Positions 1-9,311 of a stretch of 64,000 bases of DNA are shown one piece after another. Source of the DNA: Cytophagaceae bacterium (lineage in GTDB: Bacteria > Bacteroidota > Bacteroidia > Cytophagales > Flexibacteraceae); the NCBI GenBank assembly GCA_027490155.1, contig JAIXYP010000069.1, forward strand, positions 248,001 to 312,000, given 5' to 3'. Position 1 is the stretch's first letter. Every line of letters begins with the position of its first letter. A program made the translations under genes and the position numbers. The notes under the pieces are model-generated. The model ran no database searches, had not been told where the DNA came from, and saw only the letters and a program-made list of their open reading frames with translations.

Positions 1-835
1 TAACACCACCCGCAATGCCCGATACATGGGAACCGTGGTTGTTGTTATTGCCCATCACCATTGGGTTATTGTCTGGGACGATGTTCGCAAAGGCGGCCCC
101 TCCAAAATCCCATCCACGGTAATCATCGATGAACCCGTTATTGTCATTATCCACGCCGTCTATAGGATCGGCATAGTTGATTTTGATATTGGCAGCCATG
201 TCTGGGTGGTCCCAATCGACACCGCTATCGACAATGCCGATAACGACACTGGTATCACCTTGGGTGATATCCCAGGCAGCATTGGCCCGGATGCGGTTGA
301 TGTGGTATTGCTGAGCGATGCTAGGGTCATTGGCTGTGAAGACGGGCGCATAGATGTACCATGGCTCGGCATACTGGACAGCCCCACTGAGTAACATTTG
401 GTTACAGGCATCTGCCACTGGGGTTTTGGTGCTGTACCGGAATTCATAAACCAACGATAGGTCGATCAGAGCCTCACCACGTTCGTTCTGGAACTTGGTT
501 GGAGCCTTGTGGTGCGGGAACATTTTGGTAACCGATCCGCCACCTAGGTCAGTGATGATTTTCTGGATGCTGCCGACAAGGACCGAATTGTTACTGCATT
601 GCTCGCGGTAAGCTGGCAGCACTTTGAAGATGATAACCTGCTCGCGGTAGTGCGAGGCGGGGTGGATCTTGACGCTGCCTGGTGTGCCAGGCTGCTGGCT
701 ATTGCGGTTGAGCCCAGCCTGCTGTTTGCCACGAGGGCCGTCAGAGGCATGGACGATGGTGGCGCTGAGGCCTAAGCTAACTAGCGAGCAGGCTACTAGA
801 AGCCGTTTGGCTAGACTTGCGATGTGACTATACAT
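1..835 (-). CDS. Secreted subtilisin-like serine protease (S8), N-terminal part
   Basis: Extracellular subtilase, open at the left edge; 278 residues are visible. The ATG at 835 is followed by a signal peptide (about residues 1-30, ending in VHA) and a propeptide-like stretch. The catalytic Asp is D203 in the motif IVDSGVDWDHPD, and the catalytic His is H267 in HGSHVSGIAGG. The Ser motif would lie beyond the edge. An Asp/Asn-rich insertion (about 229-237) between the Asp and His motifs looks like a calcium-binding loop. The family hydrolyses peptide bonds outside the cell. In Bacteroidota such proteins often carry a C-terminal T9SS sorting domain, which cannot be checked here. The 270 nt between this gene and the divergent dehydratase gene hold no other gene. 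Confidence 0.93.
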   Translation of the reverse strand, partial: MYSHIASLAKRLLVACSLVSLGLSATIVHASDGPRGKQQAGLNRNSQQPGTPGSVKIHPASHYREQVIIFKVLPAYREQCSNNSVLVGSIQKIITDLGGGSVTKMFPHHKAPTKFQNERGEALIDLSLVYEFRYSTKTPVADACNQMLLSGAVQYAEPWYIYAPVFTANDPSIAQQYHINRIRANAAWDITQGDTSVVIGIVDSGVDWDHPDMAANIKINYADPIDGVDNDNNGFIDDYRGWDFGGAAFANIVPDNNPMVMGNNNNHGSHVSGIAGGV

Positions 836-1105
836 TGGTGTAGTAATAGCTGGACGTGATGGGAAACTATATAACTAGGTTCTAGGATAAATATGTAAGG
901 ATTGAGCGACCTTGCAAAAGACTTGTTAGCTCTACCTTCCTAAAAACAAATATAGCAGGTTTGTCCATACCATAGTATCAATGGGCTATGTGGGGCACGG
1001 GTTTTGATCCGGATCGCCGAATGGCTTATCACACCCAGATCCTGTTTTAAATTTTGGCAATCGCCAAATGCTGGTCCGTCTAGCCTCCATTAAATCACTT
1101 CTCTC

Positions 1106-1450
1106 ATGTCAACGCACCTAGACGATCACCTTTCGTCGCACCTTAGCAGCTCAGCAGCCGTCATAAAAACCGAAAGTCATGACCTAACCCTCAATCCGCC
1201 TGCTGGCTGGGAGTTCCATTCGGTAGGTAAAAAGTCGGAGCTGCGGAGGCACTTTGCCTTCAAGGACTTTAGCGAGGCTTTTGGTGTGATCGCGCGGATT
1301 GCTCTATTGGCCGAGGCTGCACAACATCACCCATTCTGGACCAATGTCTATAATCAGTTAGATATCAGCCTTAGCACCCATGACGAAGGTGACATTGTAA
1401 CCGTCAAGGATATCGAATTGGCAGAGGCGATTAATGGGGTGGTGGGGTAG
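1106..1450 (+). CDS. phhB: 4a-hydroxytetrahydrobiopterin dehydratase (pterin-4a-carbinolamine dehydratase)
   Basis: Cytoplasmic enzyme of 114 residues. It dehydrates 4a-hydroxytetrahydropterin and so recycles the pterin cofactor of aromatic amino acid hydroxylases. The family signature is clear: HHPFWTNVY (about residues 74-82) carries the catalytic histidine pair, and THDEG (91-95) and KDIELA (101-106) follow with the usual spacing. The length is normal for the family, with about 20 extra residues at the N terminus. The gene stands alone, divergent from the subtilase and convergent with the GH42 operon, with which it shares a hairpin terminator. No phenylalanine hydroxylase is visible in this window, so the physiological partner is unknown. 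Confidence 0.93.
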   Translation: MSTHLDDHLSSHLSSSAAVIKTESHDLTLNPPAGWEFHSVGKKSELRRHFAFKDFSEAFGVIARIALLAEAAQHHPFWTNVYNQLDISLSTHDEGDIVTVKDIELAEAINGVVG

Positions 1451-1465
1451 GCCCAAAAAACCAAA

Positions 1466-1493
1466 CAACCCCTATCCATAAGAACAGGGGTTG
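1466..1493. terminator. Hairpin between convergent genes
   Basis: Perfect 8-bp inverted repeat (CAACCCCT / AGGGGTTG) with a 12-nt loop. It lies 15 nt after the dehydratase stop and 26 nt before the GH42 stop on the other strand. The placement suits a shared bidirectional terminator, although the following T-tract is weak on both strands. Confidence 0.6.
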
Positions 1494-1519
1494 ATAAGTA
1501 CGATTTATATAAGATTAGA

Positions 1520-3814
1520 CTATTCAGTCCAGACGGCTACTTGCCCCGGCGCTACGGTGCGGCTGCCAAAATGGAACTTGGCATTGGGACCTGGGTTGGC
1601 ATCTTGGTCTTCGCTGGTGTAGTTGACGGCGACCCAGAAACCATCACGCCACTCTTTAAAGAAGTAGGGCTTGAGGTTTTCGGCTTTGATGTTGCGCTCG
1701 GCATAGACTTTTTGCAGCACTGCTAGCTCAAGCTCGCCATCGTCAGAGTCGGTACCGTTGTAGGTAACACTGCCCTTGCCCACTTTGCGATGGATGACCC
1801 CAGCTTTGCCAGCATAGAATTGGCTGGTATGCTGCCCCCAAACTTGCGCAGGGCTGCCATAGGTCGGTTTGGTATGTGGACTCAAGATCTCGCCCCAATT
1901 GTTCCAGTTGAAGTCCTTGCCAGCGAATGCAAGAGTACTTGTGGCATTGTTAGGCAATTGATCATAATAGTCAAGGTTGGCACCGATAAGGTTGCGCAGC
2001 GGGTCGATGTAGGGGCCTTCCCAAAGCTGACCACTGCGGTCTTTCTGGCCAGAGCGGCAACTCAGGATCAGGTGGCCACCTTGCTCCACATAAGTACGCC
2101 AGCGGGCTACGAGTTTAGCATCGACCAACTGATAAGCAGGGGCGATTGCGGTAGGGTACTTGGTTGGGTCGAGCACGATGTCTTCAGACACAAAGTCGAT
2201 AGGGGCACCACTGCGTTTGGCTGCCGAGAAATACCGATAGACATGTTCCCAAGTATCCCATTGGTTGGTGTGTGGATAGTTCTGGAGGTCCCAAAGATTG
2301 TCTTGGTTCCAGAGGATGGCGACTTTGCGGGCTGCGACATCGGCTGGGAGGTTAGCCTTTGGGTTGAATAGTTTTTTGAGCGAGGCGATCTCCTTACCAG
2401 CTTGGATGTATTCTTTGCCACCAAGGCTAGGGGTCACACCATCAGGGTCCATGATGCCGTAGTGATAGAGCTCGCCGCCATAAGTTGGGCGATCGAACCG
2501 ATAGGTGCAGGCGAACTTGCTGCCGAGCCCAAAGTGATGCCAAACCCACATCCGTACCGCGCCGGGCAGTGGTTGCGGATTGAAGGCTCCCCAGTTGATC
2601 TGGCCGGGTTGCAGCTCCATGATGCCCGTGTAGCCATGGGTGGCACGGGCGAAGTCGCTGGCAAAGGCGGTACCTAGGCCACTACCAAGACGATAGCCGA
2701 GTTTGCCGGGGGCATTGTCGAGATAGGTGCTTAACCAATAGAAGGTGAAGGCACTGAAGTCTAGGTGGTCTTTGTTATCATAGAGGTTAACCTCTGGCAA
2801 AAACTTGTAGAAGGCGAAGTTGGAGGTCACCCATTGTTTGGGGTTGATGAGCTTGCGTAGGACCATGGTTTGGTCACGCATATAGTTGCCCATCTCTTGG
2901 CTCTGGAACCGTTGGAAGTCCAGCACTTGGTGTGGGTTGGTGCCAGCTGTTGATTCCTTGTCGTTCGGGATTCGGATCTGATCAAAGCTAGTATAGGTGT
3001 TAGACCAAAAGGCCGCTCCCCAATGTTTGTTGAGGCTATCGATGACGCCATATTTTTGTTTGACCCAAGCCCTAAAAGCCGTTTGGGCAGCTGGGGCATA
3101 GTCATAATGGGCACCGCCATGGCTAGGTTCGTTATCTAGCTGCCATCCGATGACGTTGGGGTTGTTGCCATACCGTTTGCCAAGCTCAGTGACGATTTTT
3201 TTGACATACTCACGGTAGATTGGGCTAGACCAGCTGCCTTGCAAACGACCACCATGGCGCATGGTGCGGCCATCGGCATTCATGATCTGGATCTCGGGGT
3301 GTTTGGCCGAAAGCCAAGCTGGTGGGCAAGGCGATGGGGTACACATAATGACTTTGACCCCGTACTTGGCACATAGGGCCACAGTGGTGTCCAGCCAACC
3401 AAAGCGGTAGTTGCCTTCCGTCGGCTCCATGGCTGCCCAAGCGAACTCGCCAAGGTGGGTGAAGGTAAAACCCAGTTCTGCCATGCGTTTGATGTCCCGC
3501 TCCCAACGTCTTGCAGGCCATGCCTCAGGGTAATAGTAGGCCCCGATCGGCATCAGCTCCTTGCGGTCGAAGAACTTGTCTCCACCATTAGGATTGATGA
3601 CCGTTGTAGCTGGTTTGACCTCGTTGATGCCAAGTTTGGGCGTAGATTGAGCTAGGCCATCATTGGGTGATGTGAGGACCAAGCCTGCCATGAGGCTTAG
3701 GAAAGTGCCGCAAGATTGGAGGTGGCGAAGGATAGGGGGGCTAATGAATGCCATCGGGAATAGGGGTGTTCGGGATATTGAGATGTTTGGGATGCTTTCG
3801 CTCCTGGCTGACAA
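1520..3814 (-). CDS. GH42 family beta-galactosidase, secreted (copy A)
   Basis: Glycoside hydrolase of 764 residues that should release terminal beta-galactose from oligosaccharides. The TIM barrel opens with YYYPEAWP (about 93-100). WQLDNEPS places the acid/base at E229, and MELQPGQINW places the nucleophile at E400; both contexts are typical of GH42. The C-terminal half contains the expected trimerisation-like Rossmann domain and a final beta domain. A hydrophobic N-terminal segment suggests export. The methionine at residue 21 (position 3754) is an alternative start that would give a cleaner signal peptide. It lies 14 nt downstream of a paralogue with the same architecture, last in a four-gene operon with two T9SS proteins. 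The exact substrate (lactose, galactan or arabinogalactan side chains) cannot be read from sequence. Confidence 0.92.
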   Translation of the reverse strand: MSARSESIPNISISRTPLFPMAFISPPILRHLQSCGTFLSLMAGLVLTSPNDGLAQSTPKLGINEVKPATTVINPNGGDKFFDRKELMPIGAYYYPEAWPARRWERDIKRMAELGFTFTHLGEFAWAAMEPTEGNYRFGWLDTTVALCAKYGVKVIMCTPSPCPPAWLSAKHPEIQIMNADGRTMRHGGRLQGSWSSPIYREYVKKIVTELGKRYGNNPNVIGWQLDNEPSHGGAHYDYAPAAQTAFRAWVKQKYGVIDSLNKHWGAAFWSNTYTSFDQIRIPNDKESTAGTNPHQVLDFQRFQSQEMGNYMRDQTMVLRKLINPKQWVTSNFAFYKFLPEVNLYDNKDHLDFSAFTFYWLSTYLDNAPGKLGYRLGSGLGTAFASDFARATHGYTGIMELQPGQINWGAFNPQPLPGAVRMWVWHHFGLGSKFACTYRFDRPTYGGELYHYGIMDPDGVTPSLGGKEYIQAGKEIASLKKLFNPKANLPADVAARKVAILWNQDNLWDLQNYPHTNQWDTWEHVYRYFSAAKRSGAPIDFVSEDIVLDPTKYPTAIAPAYQLVDAKLVARWRTYVEQGGHLILSCRSGQKDRSGQLWEGPYIDPLRNLIGANLDYYDQLPNNATSTLAFAGKDFNWNNWGEILSPHTKPTYGSPAQVWGQHTSQFYAGKAGVIHRKVGKGSVTYNGTDSDDGELELAVLQKVYAERNIKAENLKPYFFKEWRDGFWVAVNYTSEDQDANPGPNAKFHFGSRTVAPGQVAVWTE

Positions 3815-3828
3815 ACGGTGATTGTCAA

Positions 3829-6030
3829 TTACTGCCAGACAGCTACTTCGGTAGGTTTAAGTGTACGCTGGCCAATTAGGAACTTGGTACTGGTCGGGAC
3901 TGGGAGCTGGACTGAGCGCGTGCCATAGTTGCATGCAACCCAGTGCCCATCCCGCCAGTCTATTCGGAGCTCGTTGGGGACTTGCTGAACCTCAACTTTG
4001 CAGAGTTGATAAACCTTCTGGAGAATTGCAGCCTCAAAGTCTTTTGTTTTGGAGTGGACACCGATGTAGGTTATGCCACCCTTGCCGACTTTGTGGTGGG
4101 TGACGGCAGGACGACCAGCATAGAACTGGTCTTGGTATGTGGCCCAAACTTCGGTCTCCGGTTTAGGGTCAATGATGTCGCCCCAAGTGGACCATTGATA
4201 GGTTTTAGAATCGTCTTTCACTTTGAGCGATCCTGCTTGTATGGCTTCGGCAGGGAGGTGATCAAAGAAAGGGATGGCCTTGGCACCGATCAGGTCCAGG
4301 ATAGGTTGTGCCCAAGGGCCTTCCCAGAGGTGGCCACGGTTGTCCATCTGGGCGGTGCGGGCGCTGATCACGACTTGGCCACCATTTTCGGCGTATGCCT
4401 TGAGCTTTGCAGCCGTCTGATGGCTCATGAGCTGGAAAGAAGGCACAATCAGGAAGGGACAGGCAGACCAGTCTCGCAGGGTGTCCGTGTAATCCACAGG
4501 GGCCGTAAAGCTCTTCAAGATGTTGTAATAGCGGAACTGGTGGGCAAAATTGCCTGGCCATTGTTTGGTGCCACCTTGGCATTCTTGTATCCAGTGGTTG
4601 TCTGGCGACCAGAGAATGGCAGCTTTGCGTGCGGTGTAGGCAGCTGGTGGGGCGGCTTTAAGGTTAGGTTGTTGCCTGAGTTGTTTGATCTCACGCATAA
4701 ACTGGCTGAACTCAAGCCCACCCGGCAATGGGGTGACGCCATCTGGACCGACCATGCCATTGTGATAAAGCTCGTTGCCGAACCTAGGCTGGCGATAGCG
4801 ATAGCTGCAAATGAGCTTGAGGCCACCGCTGTAAGCATTCCACAACCACATACGGACGGCACCGGGCATCGGTTGGGGGTTGTATTTGCCCCAATTCACT
4901 TGCCCAGGTTGTAGCTCCATCACCCCAGTGAGGCCATTGATGCTGCGGTAATAGTCATTGGCCCAAGAGATGTTACCGATGCTTCCGAGCCGAAATGAAT
5001 GGCTATTGACCGAGTCGGCATCTCCGCCCCAAACGGGATACATGGTGTAGGTGACGGCATCCAGATCTTGATTGCGCCATGGGTCCACAGGGGAGTGCCA
5101 GTGCATAAAATTGGTGGTCACGAACTGGCGTGGGCTGATGTACTGACGCAAGGTCTGCTGTTGCATCCGCAAGAAATCGGCACAGGCATTTGCTGAGAAG
5201 CGTCGATAATCTAGGACTTGATGGGGGTTGGCGGCTGTATTCTCTTCACCATTGGGGCAGGGTATCTGGTCGAAATTATTGTAGGTATTGGACCAAAAAC
5301 TGGCACCCCAAGCCTCATTAAGTTTTGCAATAGTACCATACTTTGCTCGGAGCCATTGGCGGAAATGTTGTTGGGCATTGGGGCTGTAGTCGGACCGGCT
5401 ATAGTGGCTAGGTTCGTTATCCAGCTGCCAACCCCAAACAGCAGGATGTTTGCCAAATCGTTCGCCCAGTTTGGTGGTAATGGTCCGGACGTATTGTTCA
5501 AACCGTTTGCTGGACCAGCTGCCATGAGTGCGCCCCTGATGGTTGATCGTTTGGCCTGCCCCATTGACCATTAAGATGTCTGGATAATTGCGTGAGAGCC
5601 ATACTGGCGGGGTTGGTGTTGGGGTGCAGAGGATGACCTTGAGCTTGTTTTGGGCAGCAATGTTGAGGACGGTATCGATCCAGCCGAGGCGGTAGGTGCC
5701 CTCAGTAGGCTCCATGGTTGACCAAGCAAATTCGCTTATATGTATGTATTCAAATCCGAGCTTGGCGATGTTCTGGATATCTCGGCTCCACTGGTTTTTG
5801 GGCCAAGCCTCCGGGTAGTAATAGACCCCTGTTTCGACCAGTTTGGATGGGTCAAACCAGGTGTTGGCCATCGGGTTGTTGCTGCCTGATGGCCCTGGCT
5901 GTGCCTGTGTTTGTCCGTACCCTTGTATGCTAATCATCAATGTTAGCAACAAGACTAACATCTGTTGAGGCCTTAAGATGTTTAGCCAGCTTTGTGGCAG
6001 CCTTATGGCAAAAGATTTCGGTAGTTGCAT
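3829..6030 (-). CDS. GH42 family beta-galactosidase, secreted (copy B)
   Basis: Paralogue of the adjacent copy A, 733 residues. It has the same order of motifs: YYYPEAWP (about 70-77), acid/base E206 in WQLDNEPS, and nucleophile E372 in MELQPGQVNW. The N terminus has a hydrophobic stretch (about 23-37) ending in a plausible signal cleavage site before QTQAQ. The two proteins are clearly related along their full length but differ at many positions, so the duplication is not recent. Having both in one operon suggests different linkage or chain-length preferences rather than simple dosage. The stop lies 14 nt before copy A and the start 62 nt after the upstream T9SS gene, so co-transcription is likely. 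Confidence 0.92.
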   Translation of the reverse strand: MQLPKSFAIRLPQSWLNILRPQQMLVLLLTLMISIQGYGQTQAQPGPSGSNNPMANTWFDPSKLVETGVYYYPEAWPKNQWSRDIQNIAKLGFEYIHISEFAWSTMEPTEGTYRLGWIDTVLNIAAQNKLKVILCTPTPTPPVWLSRNYPDILMVNGAGQTINHQGRTHGSWSSKRFEQYVRTITTKLGERFGKHPAVWGWQLDNEPSHYSRSDYSPNAQQHFRQWLRAKYGTIAKLNEAWGASFWSNTYNNFDQIPCPNGEENTAANPHQVLDYRRFSANACADFLRMQQQTLRQYISPRQFVTTNFMHWHSPVDPWRNQDLDAVTYTMYPVWGGDADSVNSHSFRLGSIGNISWANDYYRSINGLTGVMELQPGQVNWGKYNPQPMPGAVRMWLWNAYSGGLKLICSYRYRQPRFGNELYHNGMVGPDGVTPLPGGLEFSQFMREIKQLRQQPNLKAAPPAAYTARKAAILWSPDNHWIQECQGGTKQWPGNFAHQFRYYNILKSFTAPVDYTDTLRDWSACPFLIVPSFQLMSHQTAAKLKAYAENGGQVVISARTAQMDNRGHLWEGPWAQPILDLIGAKAIPFFDHLPAEAIQAGSLKVKDDSKTYQWSTWGDIIDPKPETEVWATYQDQFYAGRPAVTHHKVGKGGITYIGVHSKTKDFEAAILQKVYQLCKVEVQQVPNELRIDWRDGHWVACNYGTRSVQLPVPTSTKFLIGQRTLKPTEVAVWQ

Positions 6031-6092
6031 GGGGTACTGGCAGGTGCAATATCAAAAAGGGTATAGAAAGCAACTTGAGGGGGAGTAGCTGG

Positions 6093-7742
6093 TTATTGCC
6101 AGACAACTTGGCTTGTATAGGTGCCCTTGTTGGTTTTGATCAGGAGGCGATACTGACCAGTTGGAATTAATGACTTGCCTGACTTGCGGCTGAGTTGGAG
6201 TTGACCTTGGTCATCCAGTTCGGTCGTTTGAGTTGCAATGGTCTGGCCTAGGCTATTGATCCAGCTGATTGTTGCCGCACTGTGGCTATTGTGCGGAAGT
6301 TGTATTTTGACGAACTGACTAGCAGGATTTGGCCATGCCTTGGCACCGAGTGCGTTGAGGTTATTATGAATGCCTACCTCATGGTCTATATAGATGCTTC
6401 CATTGATGTAAATGGAGTCGGTTTTCCAGAATAAACTGTTGCTATAAGGTGTCAAATCTGGCACGTCTAGGCTATCAAACCGGCCAATGATGTTAGGAGA
6501 TTGTATTATACGGATGCTTTGGCGGGCGTTCGCCCAAGGATCGTAGCCAGACGGGAATGTGACGACAAGGCGCCCAGCACAAGCCACGGTATCCGCTGAG
6601 ATGGTGTCGGTGATTTGGAGTTGGTAGCTGGCGTTGGGGCTGATGAGTTTGACAGATTTAGCTACCACTTTCGGGGTAGATTGCTGGACCATACCAACAC
6701 TATCAATGGTTAGGTGCAGGTTGTTGCCAACGTCAGGCAGGGCGGTTGAGTTGTTGTAGAAACTGATAAGCCCGGGATTGACCGTTGGGGATGCAAAGAC
6801 GATTGTGCCTTGTTTGACCCAGACTTGGCTGCTATCAGTATAGCCTTGGTCGCCACTCAGGATGAGCTTGGCTGGTCCGCGTTTGATCAGTATGGCGTTG
6901 CGTTTCTGGAACCAGGTCCCACCCCAGTTGGTATAGTCAGTCCAGACGGAACGGACACCGGAAAGAGTGAGGTCAGTTTGGGTATTGAGGGTCATGTAGG
7001 CCGACTGAACCCAGAGACCGCCGACATATTCTTGCGGATAGGTTTGTGTTTCCCAGACCGAGCCTGGGCGGTCATCAAAAACCAAGTGGGCATTGATTAG
7101 GGCTGGGCCACCTCCATTGCCGGGGCGATATCCCTTAGGTAGGCTTTTGGTGCTGTGGGTAAGGAGGTTACACTTGCTAAGCCTGATCGACCCAAGTCCG
7201 TTAGCCACTGTGCCGAGATTGGTGCGGTCGGCCACGAAGGCTGAGTCAAATTCGATGGTGCCTGTGCCGTCCGAATAGCACCAGAACTGGCGTGTGAAGT
7301 AGCTACCGGCGAGTACTAGATTGATACGGGCCTGCCCACCGATTAGGACCCTGCCATAATTGATGGGGGCAATGGAAGCAAAGGTGCGTCCGCCAGCGGC
7401 TTCCATTGCACCGTTATAGGCCAAGACCGTACCTAGGCCATGTGCACCAAGTATGGGGCTGCCGTTAAGATTGGTGATATCGATGGGGTTATCAACATTG
7501 GTGAAGGCCCTGTTATGTAGCTGGATGCCGAACCGTGTAACGGCGGGAGTGTAACGTGGCTGGGTGTTGCTGAAGGTGATCCGGCCTTGTTGTGTCCATG
7601 GGCCAGTGACATAAAGTGAGTCAGTCAGCGCATTGAGTGTGATTTGGGCCTCGGTTAAAGAGGGCCAGATGGCTATCAGTCCGCAGAGGCTGGCCAACTT
7701 GAGGCACCGAAGTGCCACCCCAGATGTAGAGAATGAGTTCAT
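6093..7742 (-). CDS. Secreted T9SS cargo protein with beta-helix/PATR-like region
   Basis: Protein of 549 residues and unknown function. It has a signal peptide (about 1-32), a long beta-rich body, and a C-terminal T9SS type A sorting domain (from about residue 460, beginning AWPNPAS and ending TSQVVWQ). Near residues 280-315 the stretch RGPAKLILSGDQGYTDSS, followed by VKQGTIVF, resembles the passenger-associated (PATR) repeat of autotransporter beta-helices. This points to an elongated surface adhesin or polysaccharide-binding protein. No catalytic motif is recognised. It lies in an operon with another T9SS protein upstream and two GH42 enzymes downstream, so a role in binding or processing galactoside-containing glycans is a reasonable inference only. 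Confidence 0.72.
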   Translation of the reverse strand: MNSFSTSGVALRCLKLASLCGLIAIWPSLTEAQITLNALTDSLYVTGPWTQQGRITFSNTQPRYTPAVTRFGIQLHNRAFTNVDNPIDITNLNGSPILGAHGLGTVLAYNGAMEAAGGRTFASIAPINYGRVLIGGQARINLVLAGSYFTRQFWCYSDGTGTIEFDSAFVADRTNLGTVANGLGSIRLSKCNLLTHSTKSLPKGYRPGNGGGPALINAHLVFDDRPGSVWETQTYPQEYVGGLWVQSAYMTLNTQTDLTLSGVRSVWTDYTNWGGTWFQKRNAILIKRGPAKLILSGDQGYTDSSQVWVKQGTIVFASPTVNPGLISFYNNSTALPDVGNNLHLTIDSVGMVQQSTPKVVAKSVKLISPNASYQLQITDTISADTVACAGRLVVTFPSGYDPWANARQSIRIIQSPNIIGRFDSLDVPDLTPYSNSLFWKTDSIYINGSIYIDHEVGIHNNLNALGAKAWPNPASQFVKIQLPHNSHSAATISWINSLGQTIATQTTELDDQGQLQLSRKSGKSLIPTGQYRLLIKTNKGTYTSQVVWQ

Positions 7743-7813
7743 GATCGATACGCTGGTTTTGGTTCATTTGGTGTTGGACATACCTTTGAAGTAGGCCACA
7801 AATGGTCAGTTGC

Positions 7814-9157
7814 TCAGCGTTGGATGCTGATGCGTTGGCTGAGTTGCTGTCCATTATCGCCTAAACAACGGATGGTATAGACACCAACAGCAAGCCTGTT
7901 GGTTGGGATGGTGATATCCCCACGCGTGGGGCTGGTGGCCGAATAGACCTTGCGTCCCATGGCATCTGTTAGGCTTACTTGGGTCGGTGACATGCCTTTT
8001 GCGCTGACCATGATATGGTCTGCCATTGCAGAGGCAGGGTTAGGCCAAACCTTTATGGATGGCTTTTCTGTATCAATTAGGCCTTTGGCCGAGACAGGGG
8101 TGCCGCTATAAGTCACCTTGATGTTTGATACGTAAGCTCGCTCGCCCGAGTTCATAAAGACACGTAAGCCAGTGATGATATCCCAATACTGGTATAGGGG
8201 CGGCATCTTGGTGATGGAGGTGCCGTAGTAGGTATTGAGTTTCTGTATAGTGACTAAGGTGTCGGTATCTATTTTGGGGATGTACATGTTGTTGACAACC
8301 TCTGCTGGTCCGCCATTAGGTGGTTGGTAGGTGACTGTGCAAAACTCAGGGCTCAAGACCATTTTGTAGCGTGTCCAGCGGTTAGCGTTGGCAATGGTGT
8401 AAGGGCCCCAAGAGTTGCCTGGGCCAGCAGGGTAGAGCGGACGAAAGCCAGGTGTCAGCCCAGTTGGCATGCTGATAAAGCCAGGGAGCCACCAACTGCC
8501 GATAGTTGGGTTGCTGAATTTTTCGACTTCACCTTCTCGGTTTTTACCACCACCATAGAAGAGGTGGGCATATTGGTTCTGGCCCAGTGGCAATCGGTTG
8601 GTAACACGCCAATTGTAGGCTGGGCGGCCAAAAGGAGCTGGCTGATTAACACTATCGACCAAACCGAAAGGGATGTTAGCAAAGTCTGGGTTCTGGTGCA
8701 TGAGGGCCACGACGACACGGCCTTTTTCACCACCAGAGCTCAGGACTGGCCATAGTAGGTCTAGCTCTACGATGATGCTATCGCCACGGCTGCGGTCAAG
8801 GGTGCCTAGGTCAAAGTCGAGGACTTGGCTAGTTCGGAGGCCATTGGGAAGTTGGTAGTTTGAGTACTTGATTGCAGAGTCGGTGCAGGTGATTCCGTTA
8901 TAGGTAGTCCCGCGGGTATCAGTAATGGGTGCAATACTGAAGGCAGTAGTAGGTGTTGTGTAGGTACCCCACAATACTTTGGTGGTGTAATCATGCCAGT
9001 TGACAGGTGTGCCGGGCGCAAAGTCCTGCTCCACGACTACTGTTGGCGTTTGGGCCTGGGCTAACTGGGTGAGGCAACTGAGGCCAAAAGTCAGCAGCAA
9101 GCTGATCATGGTCAGCCAACTTGCGTGCAAGCTGCCAAGCAGGGTGTTCGTTATCAT
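7814..9157 (-). CDS. Secreted T9SS cargo protein, possible glycan-active domain
   Basis: First gene of the four-gene operon, 447 residues. It has a signal peptide (about 1-36, ending AQAQ) and a beta-sandwich-like body of about 310 residues rich in W, Y and G. The C-terminal T9SS type A domain starts near VWPNPAS (about 368) and ends QRISIQR. The body has the look of a concanavalin-like or polysaccharide lyase/hydrolase fold: alternating beta strands and a WDIITGLRVFM stretch before the last strands. I do not recognise a catalytic signature. Context with two beta-galactosidases supports a part in extracellular glycan handling. Function unassigned. Confidence 0.7.
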   Translation of the reverse strand: MITNTLLGSLHASWLTMISLLLTFGLSCLTQLAQAQTPTVVVEQDFAPGTPVNWHDYTTKVLWGTYTTPTTAFSIAPITDTRGTTYNGITCTDSAIKYSNYQLPNGLRTSQVLDFDLGTLDRSRGDSIIVELDLLWPVLSSGGEKGRVVVALMHQNPDFANIPFGLVDSVNQPAPFGRPAYNWRVTNRLPLGQNQYAHLFYGGGKNREGEVEKFSNPTIGSWWLPGFISMPTGLTPGFRPLYPAGPGNSWGPYTIANANRWTRYKMVLSPEFCTVTYQPPNGGPAEVVNNMYIPKIDTDTLVTIQKLNTYYGTSITKMPPLYQYWDIITGLRVFMNSGERAYVSNIKVTYSGTPVSAKGLIDTEKPSIKVWPNPASAMADHIMVSAKGMSPTQVSLTDAMGRKVYSATSPTRGDITIPTNRLAVGVYTIRCLGDNGQQLSQRISIQR

Positions 9158-9311
9158 TCTAAATTTGGTTGCGTTCAGCGGGTAAAATAATCTGCCGATA
9201 AATGTATGGTTTTTTTCGGATTTGCCTACCTGGTCTCAAACCGGATGTGCTTGGTTGTGTTAGGGTTGACCACACTTCTGGGCATAGGTTTGGGTATTAG
9301 TTGGGGAGTTG

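Noticed and set aside
3943-4914. A 323-codon plus-strand frame inside GH42 copy B.
   Set aside because: It is fully antisense to a gene with clear catalytic motifs, and its translation has no domain pattern.
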